Counted from the stretch's first letter, positions 34,667-44,495 are shown. The stretch is DNA of 64,000 bases from Acidobacteriaceae bacterium (GCA_003134815.1 PLCO01000063.1:1-64000); one strand, 5' to 3'. Made by a program: numbers and translations. Notes: generated by a model from the letters alone, not told the origin.

Positions 34667-35010
34667 CCGATCATCTCCTTTAACTGCTTCAGACGGTTCT
34701 TGATGAGTTCCACTTCATGTCGCGGGGTCTTGATACCCTCCGTGGATTTCTTCTGGAATGCATGTATCACCCAAATTGCGTTTGCCAATTGCACTGCGTA
34801 AATCACGCGAAATGCATTTCCACGAAATGGCAATGCGATCTCAAACACCCCGGAGCCCAGACCCTTGAACGGCTTTGCTATATCAGCCTTGGCCCCTTCC
34901 GCAGCGGTGGTTAACGCCGTCAGGCAGATGGTTTGCGCCTCGGCCGGTAATTTCTCGAAGTCCTTGAGCGCGGCCTTGATCCATGAGATGGGCCGAGTTT
35001 GTCTGGTCAT
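34663..35010 (-). CDS. RelE/HigB-family toxin
   Basis: A 115-residue protein of the Gp49-like/RelE superfamily: ISWIKAALKDFEKLPAEAQ, KPFKGLGSGVFEIALPFRGNAFRVIYAV, IWVIHAFQKKSTEGIKTPRHEVELIKNRLKQL. The basic residues and the HAFQKKS motif match ribosome-dependent mRNA interferases of this group. Translation is coupled to the antitoxin by a 4-base overlap. Confidence 0.87.
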   Translation of the reverse strand: MTRQTRPISWIKAALKDFEKLPAEAQTICLTALTTAAEGAKADIAKPFKGLGSGVFEIALPFRGNAFRVIYAVQLANAIWVIHAFQKKSTEGIKTPRHEVELIKNRLKQLKEMIG

Positions 35011-35036
35011 TTGCAGGCTGCCGGAACCACTGGAGT

Positions 35037-35067
35037 AGTGTAGTCATATTTGACAACAGATGTCAAA
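35037..35067 (-). promoter_or_regulatory. Toxin-antitoxin promoter and operator
   Basis: On the minus strand, TTGACA (35061-35066) and TACACT (35037-35042) are 18 bp apart, a good sigma-70 promoter. The -35 lies in a 7-bp inverted repeat, TTTGACA/TGTCAAA (35049-35055 and 35061-35067, 5-base loop), which ends 39 bp upstream of the toxin ATG. It is the expected position for antitoxin autorepression. Confidence 0.65.
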
Positions 35068-35190
35068 ATAAGCTGCGTCCCGCTGAGCGCTGAATTCGAG
35101 TTTTGTCCTGAGATTTCCTCAGTTTCACGAGCCGATTCAGGATACATCGACTGCCGGCCATTTGACTGACAGCCTACCATTGACCTAGCC

Positions 35191-38100
35191 ATGTCCGAAT
35201 TCACGCACCTGCATCTGCACACCGAGTATTCCCTCCTCGACGGCGCCTGCGACGTTGTCAAGCTTGTCGATCGTGTGGCGGCGCTGGGGCAGAAGTCCGT
35301 CGCCATGACGGACCACGGAAATATCTACGGAGCGGTGCACTTTTTTGACGCGGCCAAGGAAAAGGGCGTGAAGCCGATCCTGGGCTGCGAGCTCTACGTG
35401 TGCAAAGGTGACGATCATCGCGCGGAGGCGGCGAGGAACGGCGGCGAGTCAGGGGTCAGTCTGCCGTCAAAGGGCAGCTCGCGCGCCAGCGAATACAACC
35501 ACCTGCTGGTGCTGGCCGAAAACGAAGAGGGCTACCAGAACCTGATCCGGCTGACGTCGGAAGCGAGCCTGAACGGGTTTTACCGCAAGCCGCGGGTGAG
35601 CAAGAAATATCTGGCGGAGCATTCGAAAGGGCTGATTGGATTTTCCGGCTGCCTGAGCGGCGAGCTGTGCGAGGTGCTGGGCGACGAGCAGATGGATCCC
35701 GCACAGAGATTCCTGAAGGCCCAGGCAGTGGCGCAGCAATATCAGGACATCTTCGGCAAGGGAAATTTCTTCCTCGAGATTCAGGATCAGGGCCTTGAGG
35801 AGGAGAAAAAGATTCAGGCGGATTTGCACCGGCTGGAGAAGGAACTGGGCATTCCGATGGTGGTTACGAACGACTCGCATTACCTGTGCGGCGACGACAG
35901 TCACGCGCACGACGTGATGCTGTGCGTGCAGACGGGCGCGAAGATTCACGAGGCCGACCGATTCAAATTCGATAGCGACCAGTTTTTTGTGAAGAGCGCC
36001 GACGAAATGTCGCAGGTGTTCAAGGATTCGCCCGAGGCGATTGCGCGGACGATGGAGATTGCCGAGCGCTGCAACCTGAAGCTGCGCAAGGTAGAAACGC
36101 CGTTTCCGGATTTCGCGGTGCCGGCGGGCCATACATCGGAGAGCTACTTCGAGGAAGTGTGCCGCGCCGGGCTGAAGAAGCGGATGGAGAGGGCCGTGCG
36201 GCAACTGGAGCAGCGCGGAGTGAGACGCGCGACGCTCGACGAGTACGAATCGCGGCTGAGTTTCGAGATCGGCATCATCAAGCAGATGAATTACTCGGGA
36301 TATTTCCTGATCGTGTGGGACTTTATCAAGTACGCGCGCGATCACGGGATTCCGGTGGGCCCGGGGCGTGGATCGGCGACTGGATCGCTCGTGGCTTACG
36401 CAATGGAAATTACTAATATCGACCCGCTGCAGAATGTGTTGCTCTTCGAGCGCTTCCTGAATCCGGAGCGCGTGACCATGCCGGACATCGACGTGGATTT
36501 CTGCATGAACCGGCGCGGCGAAGTGATCGAATATGTGACGCGCAAGTACGGACGCGAGCAGGTGGCGCAGATCATCACCTTCAATACGATGGCGGCGAAG
36601 GCAGCGATCAAGGATTGCGGACGCGCGCTGGATATGCCTTACGGCGATGTAGACCGCATTGCGAAGCTGATTCCGGCGACGATTGGAGTGACGATCGACC
36701 AGGCGCTGAAGGATTCGCCCGATTTGCGCAAGGCCTACGACGGCGACAAGCAGGTGCGCGAGCTGATTGACACGGCCAAGAAGCTGGAGGGGCTGGTGCG
36801 CGGGGCTGGCGTCCACGCGTCGGCGGTGGTGATTGCGCCACGGCCGCTGACGGAACTAGTGCCGTTGAACCGGACCAAGAACGATGAAATTGTGACGGCC
36901 TACGACATGAAGTCCGTGGAGAAGATGGGCCTGCTGAAGATGGACTTTCTGGGCCTGACCACGCTGACGGTGATTACCGATTGCCTGAAACTGATTGAGC
37001 AGACGCGCGGCGAGAAGCTCGACATCGATCTGCTGCCGATGGACGATCCGGAAACGTTCAAGCGCGTGTTTCACACGGCGCTTACGTCTGGAGTTTTTCA
37101 GTTTGAGTCGGGCGGAATGCGCGACGTGCTGCGGCGCTACAAGCCGGACACGGTGGAGGACCTGACGGCGCTGAACGCGCTTTACCGGCCGGGACCGATG
37201 GACATGATCGACGATTTTGTGGAGCGCAAATGGGGGCGGCGCCAGGTGGAGTTTCTGCTGCCGCCGCTTGAAGATATTTTGAAAGACTCGTTCGGCGTGA
37301 TTGTTTATCAGGAACAGGTGATGCGCATCGCCAACGTGCTGGCGAGCTACTCACTGGGCGAGGCGGATATTCTGCGGCGCGCGATGGGGAAAAAAGATCC
37401 CAAGGCGATGGCGGAGCAGCGCGACCGCTTTATGACGGGTGCGGCCAAGCTGGGACATCCCAAGGCTGCTGTCGAAGAGATCTTCGAGCAGATGGCGAAG
37501 TTTTCCGGATACGGATTCAACAAGTCGCACTCGGCGGCATACGCGCTGGTGGCGTACCAGACGGCGTATTTGAAGACGCACTATCCGGTGGAGTTTATGG
37601 CGGCGTTGCTGACGTCGGAGACATCGAAGCCCGACAGCGTGGTGAAATATATTGGCGAGTGCCGCGAGATTGATATTCGCGTGGAGCCGCCGGACGTGCA
37701 GGTTTCGGGAGCGCAGTTCACGCCGCACTCGACCGAGGATCGCCAGGCGATTCGCTTTGGGCTGGCCGCGGTAAAGAACGTGGGCGGCAATGCGATCGAG
37801 TCGATTTTGAAGGCGCGTGCGGAGGCCGGCGGACGATTTAAGAGCTTCTGGGAGTTTTGCGAGAAGGTCGATCTGCGGTTGATGAACAAGCGCGTGATCG
37901 AGTCGCTGATCAAGGCGGGCGCGCTGGACTCGCTGGGCACGCGCGGGCAGTTGATGGCCGCGGTGGACAAGGCGATGGAGCGGGCGCAGAAATCGCAGCG
38001 CGATGCGGAGCAGGGGCAGAGCGGATTGTTCGGGCTGTTTGACGAAGCGCCGGCGCGCGGACGCGAGGCCGATGCGCTTCCCGCTGCGGCCGATTGGGAA

Positions 38101-38772
38101 GAGAGCGAGCGGCTGGCGAACGAGAAGGAAGTGCTGGGATTTTTTGTGTCGGGGCATCCGCTGGACAAGTACGCCGAGAAGCTGCGCAACCTGACCGGCG
38201 TGATCTCGGTGACCGAGGCGCTGGAGCGCAAGCCGCCGGAGCGGCGCTGGGGCGCGCAATCGGACGGTGCGGACGAGATTCAGGTCGCCGGAATTATGCA
38301 CGGCATTGTCCCTAAGAAAAGTCGCCGCGATCAGCGGCTGTACGCGCAGGGCGCACTCGAAGACGCGACGGGCAAGATCGAGCTGATCTGTTTTGCGCGC
38401 GATTACGAGCGGCTGGCGCAGCAGTTGAAGATTGAAGCGCCCGTGCTGGTACGCGGAACGCTGATGGGCGATGAGGATGCAGCGCCCAAGATCGCGGTGA
38501 GCCAGGTGCAGACGCTTGAAGAAGTGCAGGTAAAACTGCCGAGCGGCGTCCGCATCCGCATCAATCTGGACCGCGCGACGGACGAGATGCTGGCGCAACT
38601 GAAGACCGCCGCTGAGGCCGCGCCGGGGCCGGGAAAAGTGATGCTTCAACTTGAGAAGAAGGGCGAGTATTCAGTGATCCTGGAGCCGGAGGGAATGAGC
38701 GTGGCGGCGGATCGCGGTTGGGTGGAGCGCGTGGAAGAGCTGGCCGGCAAGGGCTGCGTGCAAGCGTTCTGA
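35191..38772 (+). CDS. dnaE: DNA polymerase III alpha subunit
   Basis: The replicative polymerase, 1193 residues. The N-terminal PHP domain starts FTHLHLHTEYSLLDGA with MTDHGN. Palm motifs are GPGRGSATGSLVAYAM (about residue 389) and MPDIDVDFCMNRRGEVIEYV (about 430), carrying catalytic aspartates. The helix-hairpin-helix and OB-fold segments follow, the latter at IQVAGIMHGIVPKKSRRDQRLYAQGALED (about 1030). A short low-complexity segment (VSLPSKGSSRAS) interrupts the PHP domain near residue 92. It belongs to the DnaE1 group. Confidence 0.96.
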   Translation: MSEFTHLHLHTEYSLLDGACDVVKLVDRVAALGQKSVAMTDHGNIYGAVHFFDAAKEKGVKPILGCELYVCKGDDHRAEAARNGGESGVSLPSKGSSRASEYNHLLVLAENEEGYQNLIRLTSEASLNGFYRKPRVSKKYLAEHSKGLIGFSGCLSGELCEVLGDEQMDPAQRFLKAQAVAQQYQDIFGKGNFFLEIQDQGLEEEKKIQADLHRLEKELGIPMVVTNDSHYLCGDDSHAHDVMLCVQTGAKIHEADRFKFDSDQFFVKSADEMSQVFKDSPEAIARTMEIAERCNLKLRKVETPFPDFAVPAGHTSESYFEEVCRAGLKKRMERAVRQLEQRGVRRATLDEYESRLSFEIGIIKQMNYSGYFLIVWDFIKYARDHGIPVGPGRGSATGSLVAYAMEITNIDPLQNVLLFERFLNPERVTMPDIDVDFCMNRRGEVIEYVTRKYGREQVAQIITFNTMAAKAAIKDCGRALDMPYGDVDRIAKLIPATIGVTIDQALKDSPDLRKAYDGDKQVRELIDTAKKLEGLVRGAGVHASAVVIAPRPLTELVPLNRTKNDEIVTAYDMKSVEKMGLLKMDFLGLTTLTVITDCLKLIEQTRGEKLDIDLLPMDDPETFKRVFHTALTSGVFQFESGGMRDVLRRYKPDTVEDLTALNALYRPGPMDMIDDFVERKWGRRQVEFLLPPLEDILKDSFGVIVYQEQVMRIANVLASYSLGEADILRRAMGKKDPKAMAEQRDRFMTGAAKLGHPKAAVEEIFEQMAKFSGYGFNKSHSAAYALVAYQTAYLKTHYPVEFMAALLTSETSKPDSVVKYIGECREIDIRVEPPDVQVSGAQFTPHSTEDRQAIRFGLAAVKNVGGNAIESILKARAEAGGRFKSFWEFCEKVDLRLMNKRVIESLIKAGALDSLGTRGQLMAAVDKAMERAQKSQRDAEQGQSGLFGLFDEAPARGREADALPAAADWEESERLANEKEVLGFFVSGHPLDKYAEKLRNLTGVISVTEALERKPPERRWGAQSDGADEIQVAGIMHGIVPKKSRRDQRLYAQGALEDATGKIELICFARDYERLAQQLKIEAPVLVRGTLMGDEDAAPKIAVSQVQTLEEVQVKLPSGVRIRINLDRATDEMLAQLKTAAEAAPGPGKVMLQLEKKGEYSVILEPEGMSVAADRGWVERVEELAGKGCVQAF

Positions 38773-38992
38773 CCGAGCGCCAGCCGCGCCGATAGCACCC
38801 GCAAACGGGGCGTGGATCGAAGTTGTGCCGCGCGCACCAGAAACGCTAATCATTGTCGGGCCTTCACCGCGCGATCGCAAAACCAGAGTAGTCGCGTCCC
38901 GGAACCACGATACTCAAGTCGGCGCGACCAACAGGGAGCGGCGACGCTGAAGACAGCGGATCAGGAATCAGTAACTCTGGTTTTGCCGTAGA
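38773..38992. other. Intergenic region after dnaE
   Basis: A 220-bp gap. No terminator hairpin with a T-run was found. TAGAAT at 38988-38993 could be a -10 for the next gene, but no -35 at suitable distance is clear. Confidence 0.4.
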
Positions 38993-39904
38993 ATGATTCA
39001 CATGCAAATCAGTAAGGCCGTGATTACGGCGGCAGCTAAGAACCAGCGCAACCTGCCGATGCAGACCTTGTTTGATCAGCAGGGCGTTGAGCGCTCTGTG
39101 CTGAGTCTGGTAGTGCGTGAAGCGGTGCGCGCGGGCATCAGCGATGTCTGCATCGTGGTATGGCCAGGCGACGAGGAGCCTTACGCGCGTCTGCTGGCCG
39201 ACGATGGCGCGCGACTGACGTTCGTGCAGCAGACGGAGGCACGAGGCTACGCGCACGCGGTGTTCAGCGCAAGAAACTTTGTAAAGGACCAGCCGTTTCT
39301 GCACTTCGTTGGCGATCATATATATGTAGGGGCCGAAGCGAGCGGAAGCGCAAAGAGGCTGGTGGAAGCGGCGGCGGCCGAAGGTTGCGCGATCTCCGCC
39401 GTGCAGGTGACGCGCGAGAGCCTGCTTCCCTTTTACGGAACCGTAGGCGGGCAGCCCGTACCGGGCAAACCGGGACTGTATCGCGTGGAAACGGTGCGCG
39501 AGAAGCCAACGCCGACCGAAGCGGAACAACATTTGATTGTTCCGGGGCTGCGCAGCGGGCAGTATCTCTGTTTTTACGGCATGCATGTACTTACGCCGGC
39601 GATCTTCGAGATTTTATCGGAGATGCTGGGCGCGGCGACCGCGGGGCGCGTGAGCCTTTCCGCCGCGCTGGCTCTGCTGGCCGAGCGCGAGCAATATTTG
39701 GCCATGATCCAGTCGGGCCAGCGTTTCGATGTGGGCGTGAAGTATGGATTGTTTACCGCGCAGCTCGCGCTGGCGCTCAGCGGGCAGGATCGCGAAAATG
39801 TTTTGACGCAGCTGGTCAATATTCTGTCCGCGCGCGAAATAGTGTCCGCGCGCGAGGTTCTGGCGGCTCGTGGGATGCTCTCCGCGAAGGGAGAGGGCGC
39901 GTGA
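38993..39904 (+). CDS. GalU-like nucleotidyltransferase, degenerate G-loop
   Basis: A 303-residue protein matching UTP-glucose-1-phosphate uridylyltransferase in outline: MQISKAVITAAAKNQRNLP, QTEARGYAHAVFSARNFVKDQPFLHFVGDHIYV, VEREKP-like ETVREKPTPTEAE, and GMHVLTPAIFEIL. The normal nucleotide loop AAGxGTR is replaced by AAAKNQR, so activity may be lost or altered. The C terminus ends in four 18-bp repeats (39821-39892). Its TGA overlaps the GTG of the next gene, and that gene also contains a pyrophosphorylase domain. The start could also be ATG 39002. Confidence 0.75.
   Translation: MIHMQISKAVITAAAKNQRNLPMQTLFDQQGVERSVLSLVVREAVRAGISDVCIVVWPGDEEPYARLLADDGARLTFVQQTEARGYAHAVFSARNFVKDQPFLHFVGDHIYVGAEASGSAKRLVEAAAAEGCAISAVQVTRESLLPFYGTVGGQPVPGKPGLYRVETVREKPTPTEAEQHLIVPGLRSGQYLCFYGMHVLTPAIFEILSEMLGAATAGRVSLSAALALLAEREQYLAMIQSGQRFDVGVKYGLFTAQLALALSGQDRENVLTQLVNILSAREIVSAREVLAARGMLSAKGEGA
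39821..39892. repeat. 18-bp tandem repeat at end of nucleotidyltransferase gene
   Basis: Four 18-bp units encode ILSARE, IVSARE, VLAARG and MLSAKG just before the stop codon. Confidence 0.88.
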
Positions 39905-42900
39905 GCGGACTGTGGACGATTATTACCGCGGTCGACGCGCAGATTCGAAATCGCTCCCTCGATGATTTTTGCCGAACCGCATCAACGGAACAACTTCTGG
40001 CCGAAGCGGCGGAGCTAGAGAGGCTAAGGCATTCGAGCGAAAACCTCTATGAGCGCGTACGGGCGCTCTTTTTTCTTTACGCCATCCATCGATTTCATCT
40101 GCCGGCGAGAAACGACTCAATTGCAACCGGCAAGGCACTGATTCCCTTCAATGGGTACGAGAAGCTGCTCAGCCGCAGGTATGAAGAAGCCATCGGAATC
40201 TTTCTCGGCGCGCAGAAGCGAATAGGAACGAGCGATGGCATTTCGAGTGCGCTGGCCGCGGCTTACCGCGGGCTGGCGTTTCAGACGCTGGCCGACCAGG
40301 TGCGGCGCAGCGTGCAATCGGTTCGCGGCAATCAATGGATGTTTCGCGCCGGCCACCCGGCGGATTATGCGCTGCGCATACGGCCGGAGCTGCTCAAGCG
40401 CAGCAACGCCGATCCGTTTCCGATTCTGCATGAAGCAACGCCCGTGCGCATAGACCTGAGCCACAGCGGCTGGAGCGACATCTTTTTTCTGGGCATGGAT
40501 CTGCCGGAGATGGCGCGCGTACTGAACGTCTCGATCGATCTTGCGATTCATGCGCCGAGTGCCGGATCTGATGCGGCGACGCCGAAGCCTCCCGTCGAAA
40601 CGTATCTGCGCGTGATCGATCGACCGGTAATTCGGCTGGTGAGCGTTGATCTGGACGCGACGGCAGAGATCAGCGATCTGCAGGAGATGTTCGATTTTGG
40701 GCGCGATTACCTGGGACTGCTGAAGGCGGCGGTGATTGCGTCGGGAATTGTGCCGCCGGGACTCGAAGGTTCAGGCCAGCCGCTGGCGGCGGTTCTTGCG
40801 CAGTTAATGCAGCGCGAGGGACGGGGCCCCGTCGGACTGGGATTTGAGATCGTCAGCCAGGTGAACAATATTCCCAAAGGCTCGCGGCTGGCAGTGTCCA
40901 CTACGTTGCTGGCGTCGCTGATTTCCGTGCTCATGCGGGCTACGGGGCAAACGAAGTCGCTGACTGGGCCTCTTGAAGAAGAAGAGCGTAGAGTTGTGGC
41001 GGCGCGGGCGATTCTCGGCGAGTGGATGGGCGGATCGGGCGGAGGTTGGCAAGATTCGGGGGGCGTTTGGCCGGGGATCAAGCTGATCGAGGGTGCGCTC
41101 GCGAGCGAGGGCGATCCGGAGTTCGGAATCAGCCGCGGCAGGTTGTTGCCGAATCATCGCATTCTGAACGAGGCCGAGGTGAGTGCGCAGACTCGGCAGC
41201 GGTTGCAAGAGAGCCTGGTGCTGGTGCATGGCGGCATGGCGCAGGATGTGGGGCCGATTCTGGAGATGGTGGCGGAGAGATATCTGCTGCGCTCAGATGC
41301 GGAGTGGGCCGCGCGGCAGACGGCTTGCAAGATTCTGGATGAGATTATTGAGGATTTGCGCAACGGCGATGTGCGCGCGGTTGGCGGCGCAACACAGCGG
41401 AACTTCGACGGGCCGATTCAGGCAATTATTCCGTGGGCGAGCAATCTATATACGGAGACGCTGATCAGCAAAGTGCGCGCGGAGTTTGGCGATGCTTTCT
41501 GGGGATTCTGGATGCTGGGCGGGATGTCCGGCGGCGGGATGGGATTCATCTTCGATCCGAAGCGCAAGCCCGAAGCGCAGCAGCGCCTCGGCGATCTGAT
41601 GCGCGAGGTGAGCGGCAGGCTTGCCGGCGGCGTGGCCTTTGCGATGAAGCCCGTCGTTTACGATTTTTCGATTAATGAGCGCGGGACATATGCCGAGCTG
41701 AAGATGGGCGCCGAGGCGACGCTGCCCGACGGCTACTACAATCTTATGCTTCCGGCACTACTTCGCAGCGATCAGCGGCTGCTATCGGCATGCGAACGAG
41801 GCGACCTGGAGCGATTCAGTTCGCTGTCGCATGATGCGCCGGGCGCACGGGAACGCGCGCGCGGTTTTCTAGACAGGCTGCTGCCGCGCGGCAATGGCGG
41901 AGAGCAACACGCGGAAACGCTGGAGTCGGTGCTGGCGGCAAACGGATTCGATCCGATCCAGCATGAGCGCATCCAGGCCGAGCTTCGAGCTGGGCACATC
42001 GGTGTAGCGCAGAACCGGCTGCCGGCGGCCGTGCAGATTGAGGATGTGGCAGCGGAGCAACTATTTGATGCGCGGCGCGAGGTGGACGCGAAGTTCCGAA
42101 AGCTGGGAGAAGAGGCGCTTGCCGCCGGCACCGTGGCAGTAGTTACGCTGAGCGGCGGAGCAGGCAGCCGATGGACGCACGGCGCCGGAGTGGTGAAGGC
42201 GCTGAGCCCATTCAGCCGGCTTGCGGGCACTCATCGTACGTTCCTCGAGACGCATTTGGCGAAGAGCCGGCACGCGGGAAAGAAATATGGGTGCGACGTG
42301 CCGCACGCGATTACGACAAGCTATCTGACGCATGGGCCGATCGAAGAGTCGTTGCGGCGCGAAGGCGCATACGGATACAAGGGCCCGCTCTATCTTTCGG
42401 CGGGGCAGAGCGTGGGGCTGCGATTAATTCCGACGGTTCGCGATCTGCGCTTTGCTTGGGAAGACACGTCGCAGCAGATGCTGGATGCGCAGGCGCAGAA
42501 AGTGCGCGAGAGCGTGCGCGCGGCGCTGATTGCGTGGGCGCGACAGGCGGGCGAAGCGAATAGCTATACCGACAATCTTCCGCTGCAATGCCTGCACCCG
42601 GTGGGGCATTGGTACGAGATTCCAAATCTCTTTCGCAGCGGCGTGCTGGCGGCGATGCTTGAGGCGCGGCCCCAGTTGCGCACGCTGATGATTCACAACG
42701 TGGACACGGTGGGCGCAAATCTCGATCCGGGAATTCTGGGCTGGCACCTCGCGCGCAAGGCCACCATGACGGCCGAGGTGGTGACGCGGCGCATCGAAGA
42801 TCGCGGCGGGGGCCTGGCCAGCGTGGACGGGCGCGTGCGGCTGGTCGAGGGACTGGCGCTGCCGTCGGAGGAGATCGAGTTCGCGCTCTCCTACTACAAC

Positions 42901-43272
42901 TCGAATACGTTCTGGATCGACATTGATGCGCTGCTGAAGATTTTCGGCCTAAGCAGGGACGATTTGCGTGGCGATTCGCGCAATGGGGAAAAACTGGCTG
43001 CGGCGACGCGCGCGATGGCGGCGCGCATGCCGACCTACATCACGCTGAAGGATGTGAAAAAGCGCTGGGGCAAGGGGCAGGAAGATATTTATCCCGTCGC
43101 GCAGTTTGAGAAGCTCTGGGGAGATATGACGGCTCTTCCGCAGATGGCGTGCGAGTACGTGATTGTGCCGCGGGTGCGCGGCCAGCAGCTGAAAGAGCCG
43201 GCGCAGTTGGACGGGTGGCTACGAGACGGGTCAGCCGAGTATGTGACGAGTCTGTGCGACTTCGCCAGCTAA
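39901..43272 (+). CDS. GHMP sugar kinase / UDP-sugar pyrophosphorylase fusion
   Basis: A 1123-residue protein. Residues about 180-620 resemble fucokinase-type GHMP kinases: VRIDLSHSGWSDIFF (about 181), VLNVSIDLAI, IPKGSRLAVSTTLLASL (about 324, a degenerate ATP loop), GGGWQDSGGVWPGIKLIEG (about 378) and LGGMSGGGMGFIFDP. Residues about 700-1123 resemble UTP-hexose-1-phosphate uridylyltransferases of the eukaryotic UDPGP type: VTLSGGAGSRW (about 747-757), HAITTSYLTHGPIEESL and IHNVDTVGANLDP. GTG 39901, with GGGAGAGG upstream and a 4-base overlap with the preceding stop, sets the start. It probably salvages a free sugar to a UDP-sugar; the substrate is unknown. Confidence 0.75.
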   Translation: MSGLWTIITAVDAQIRNRSLDDFCRTASTEQLLAEAAELERLRHSSENLYERVRALFFLYAIHRFHLPARNDSIATGKALIPFNGYEKLLSRRYEEAIGIFLGAQKRIGTSDGISSALAAAYRGLAFQTLADQVRRSVQSVRGNQWMFRAGHPADYALRIRPELLKRSNADPFPILHEATPVRIDLSHSGWSDIFFLGMDLPEMARVLNVSIDLAIHAPSAGSDAATPKPPVETYLRVIDRPVIRLVSVDLDATAEISDLQEMFDFGRDYLGLLKAAVIASGIVPPGLEGSGQPLAAVLAQLMQREGRGPVGLGFEIVSQVNNIPKGSRLAVSTTLLASLISVLMRATGQTKSLTGPLEEEERRVVAARAILGEWMGGSGGGWQDSGGVWPGIKLIEGALASEGDPEFGISRGRLLPNHRILNEAEVSAQTRQRLQESLVLVHGGMAQDVGPILEMVAERYLLRSDAEWAARQTACKILDEIIEDLRNGDVRAVGGATQRNFDGPIQAIIPWASNLYTETLISKVRAEFGDAFWGFWMLGGMSGGGMGFIFDPKRKPEAQQRLGDLMREVSGRLAGGVAFAMKPVVYDFSINERGTYAELKMGAEATLPDGYYNLMLPALLRSDQRLLSACERGDLERFSSLSHDAPGARERARGFLDRLLPRGNGGEQHAETLESVLAANGFDPIQHERIQAELRAGHIGVAQNRLPAAVQIEDVAAEQLFDARREVDAKFRKLGEEALAAGTVAVVTLSGGAGSRWTHGAGVVKALSPFSRLAGTHRTFLETHLAKSRHAGKKYGCDVPHAITTSYLTHGPIEESLRREGAYGYKGPLYLSAGQSVGLRLIPTVRDLRFAWEDTSQQMLDAQAQKVRESVRAALIAWARQAGEANSYTDNLPLQCLHPVGHWYEIPNLFRSGVLAAMLEARPQLRTLMIHNVDTVGANLDPGILGWHLARKATMTAEVVTRRIEDRGGGLASVDGRVRLVEGLALPSEEIEFALSYYNSNTFWIDIDALLKIFGLSRDDLRGDSRNGEKLAAATRAMAARMPTYITLKDVKKRWGKGQEDIYPVAQFEKLWGDMTALPQMACEYVIVPRVRGQQLKEPAQLDGWLRDGSAEYVTSLCDFAS

Positions 43273-43308
43273 TGCGCAAACTTCGCTGCGCGCTGTCTCG
43301 GCCTTCGC

Positions 43309-44454
43309 TCAGTGATTCTTCGTCTCCGACGCGACGCGAAGCACCGCATCGTACGCCGGCTTCGGCTGGCCGTTGCGGTCGAAGAGAAGCGGGTAGCTCG
43401 TGCGGCCTTTCACCGGCCAATCGTTCAGCCAGGAACCCGCATCGGTGACGCCCCAAAACGTGACCCGCTCGACGGCATCGCGGTGCTTGAAGTAGACGCT
43501 GAAGAGGTCGGCGTAGCGTGTGGCCAGTTGCTGCTGTACGGAATCCGGAAGCCCCTTGGCGTAAGGATTCAGCGCCGCATTTTGTTCGATCTTGAGCGAG
43601 ACATCGGCCGTGGGCTGGTGCCGGGTTGAGGGCAGCACGTCGATATCTAATTCAGTGATTGCGACCTTGATGCCAAGCACGGCGAAGGCTGAGATGGTGG
43701 CGTCTTCCTGTTCCGCCGACGGCCAGTCGAGGTTATCGTGGCCCTGGATTCCAATGCCGGTGATGGGGATTCCATCGGCTTGCAGCTTCTTGACGAGCGC
43801 GATCGCGCCACTGCGCTTGGGCTCGTTCTCAAGGCTGTAGTCGTTGTAAAACAGTTGCGCCTGCGGATCGGCCTCGTGCGCGAATTGAAACGCCTTTTCA
43901 ATGTAATCGGGACCGATGATCTTGTACCAGAGCGACTGGCGCAGGGTCCCGTCACTATCGTTGATAGCTTCGTTGACGACGTCCCAGCTCTGAATCTTTC
44001 CCTTGTAGCGGCCGACGACGGTGAAAATATGGTCCTTCATGCGCGCGAGAAGAGCGTCGCGGTCGAGGAGATTGCCTTTGTCGTCGTGAAAGACCCAGTC
44101 CGGAACCTGCGCGTGCCAGACGAGATTGTGCCCCACGATGAACATGTGGTGCTTTTGGCCGAAGGCGACGTACTTATCGGCGAGATCGAAGTTGTACTGG
44201 CCGGGTTGGGGATGAATCCGCTCCCACTTGAGGACGTTTTCAGGCGAGATGGAATTGAACTGCTCCGCGAGGAGGGTGTCATCGCGCTGGTCCTGCCCGG
44301 TAATTTCGGCTTCGTCCATTGCCGCGCCTACGACAAAGTCGCCTTTGAAGGCCTGCTTCAACGACACTGGAGCATGGGCAGCGGCCGCGCCGCATGCGAC
44401 CGCAAGCAACGCCACTGCGACAGAACGCACACTGATGCGTAACCTGGTTTGCAT
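43309..44454 (-). CDS. Secreted endo-1,4-beta-xylanase, GH10
   Basis: A glycoside hydrolase family 10 enzyme, 381 residues with a signal peptide ending near AAAAHA. Family motifs are SPENVLKWERIHPQPGQYNF, VGHNLVWHAQVPDWVF, SWDVVNEAIND with the acid/base Glu, and VAITELDIDVLPS with the nucleophile Glu; WGVTDAGSWL is at the C terminus. It cleaves xylan backbones outside the cytoplasm. It lies 41 bp downstream of a GPH-type sugar symporter on the same strand, so the two form a xylan-use unit. Confidence 0.93.
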   Translation of the reverse strand: MQTRLRISVRSVAVALLAVACGAAAAHAPVSLKQAFKGDFVVGAAMDEAEITGQDQRDDTLLAEQFNSISPENVLKWERIHPQPGQYNFDLADKYVAFGQKHHMFIVGHNLVWHAQVPDWVFHDDKGNLLDRDALLARMKDHIFTVVGRYKGKIQSWDVVNEAINDSDGTLRQSLWYKIIGPDYIEKAFQFAHEADPQAQLFYNDYSLENEPKRSGAIALVKKLQADGIPITGIGIQGHDNLDWPSAEQEDATISAFAVLGIKVAITELDIDVLPSTRHQPTADVSLKIEQNAALNPYAKGLPDSVQQQLATRYADLFSVYFKHRDAVERVTFWGVTDAGSWLNDWPVKGRTSYPLLFDRNGQPKPAYDAVLRVASETKNH

Positions 44455-44495
44455 GATTCCCCCTTTGCGGAATCCTTGACGAGACCATCATAGAT

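Noticed and set aside
35467-36816. 449-codon minus-strand ORF opposite dnaE
   Set aside because: Antisense of the PHP and palm domains; no motif and His/Arg-rich composition.
37351-38649. 432-codon minus-strand ORF opposite dnaE
   Set aside because: Same reason: an artefact of high GC third positions.
39160-39900. In-frame 247-codon upstream extension of the kinase/pyrophosphorylase fusion
   Set aside because: It overlaps the GalU-like gene in another frame, is Arg/Gly-rich, and GTG 39901 has a strong ribosome site.
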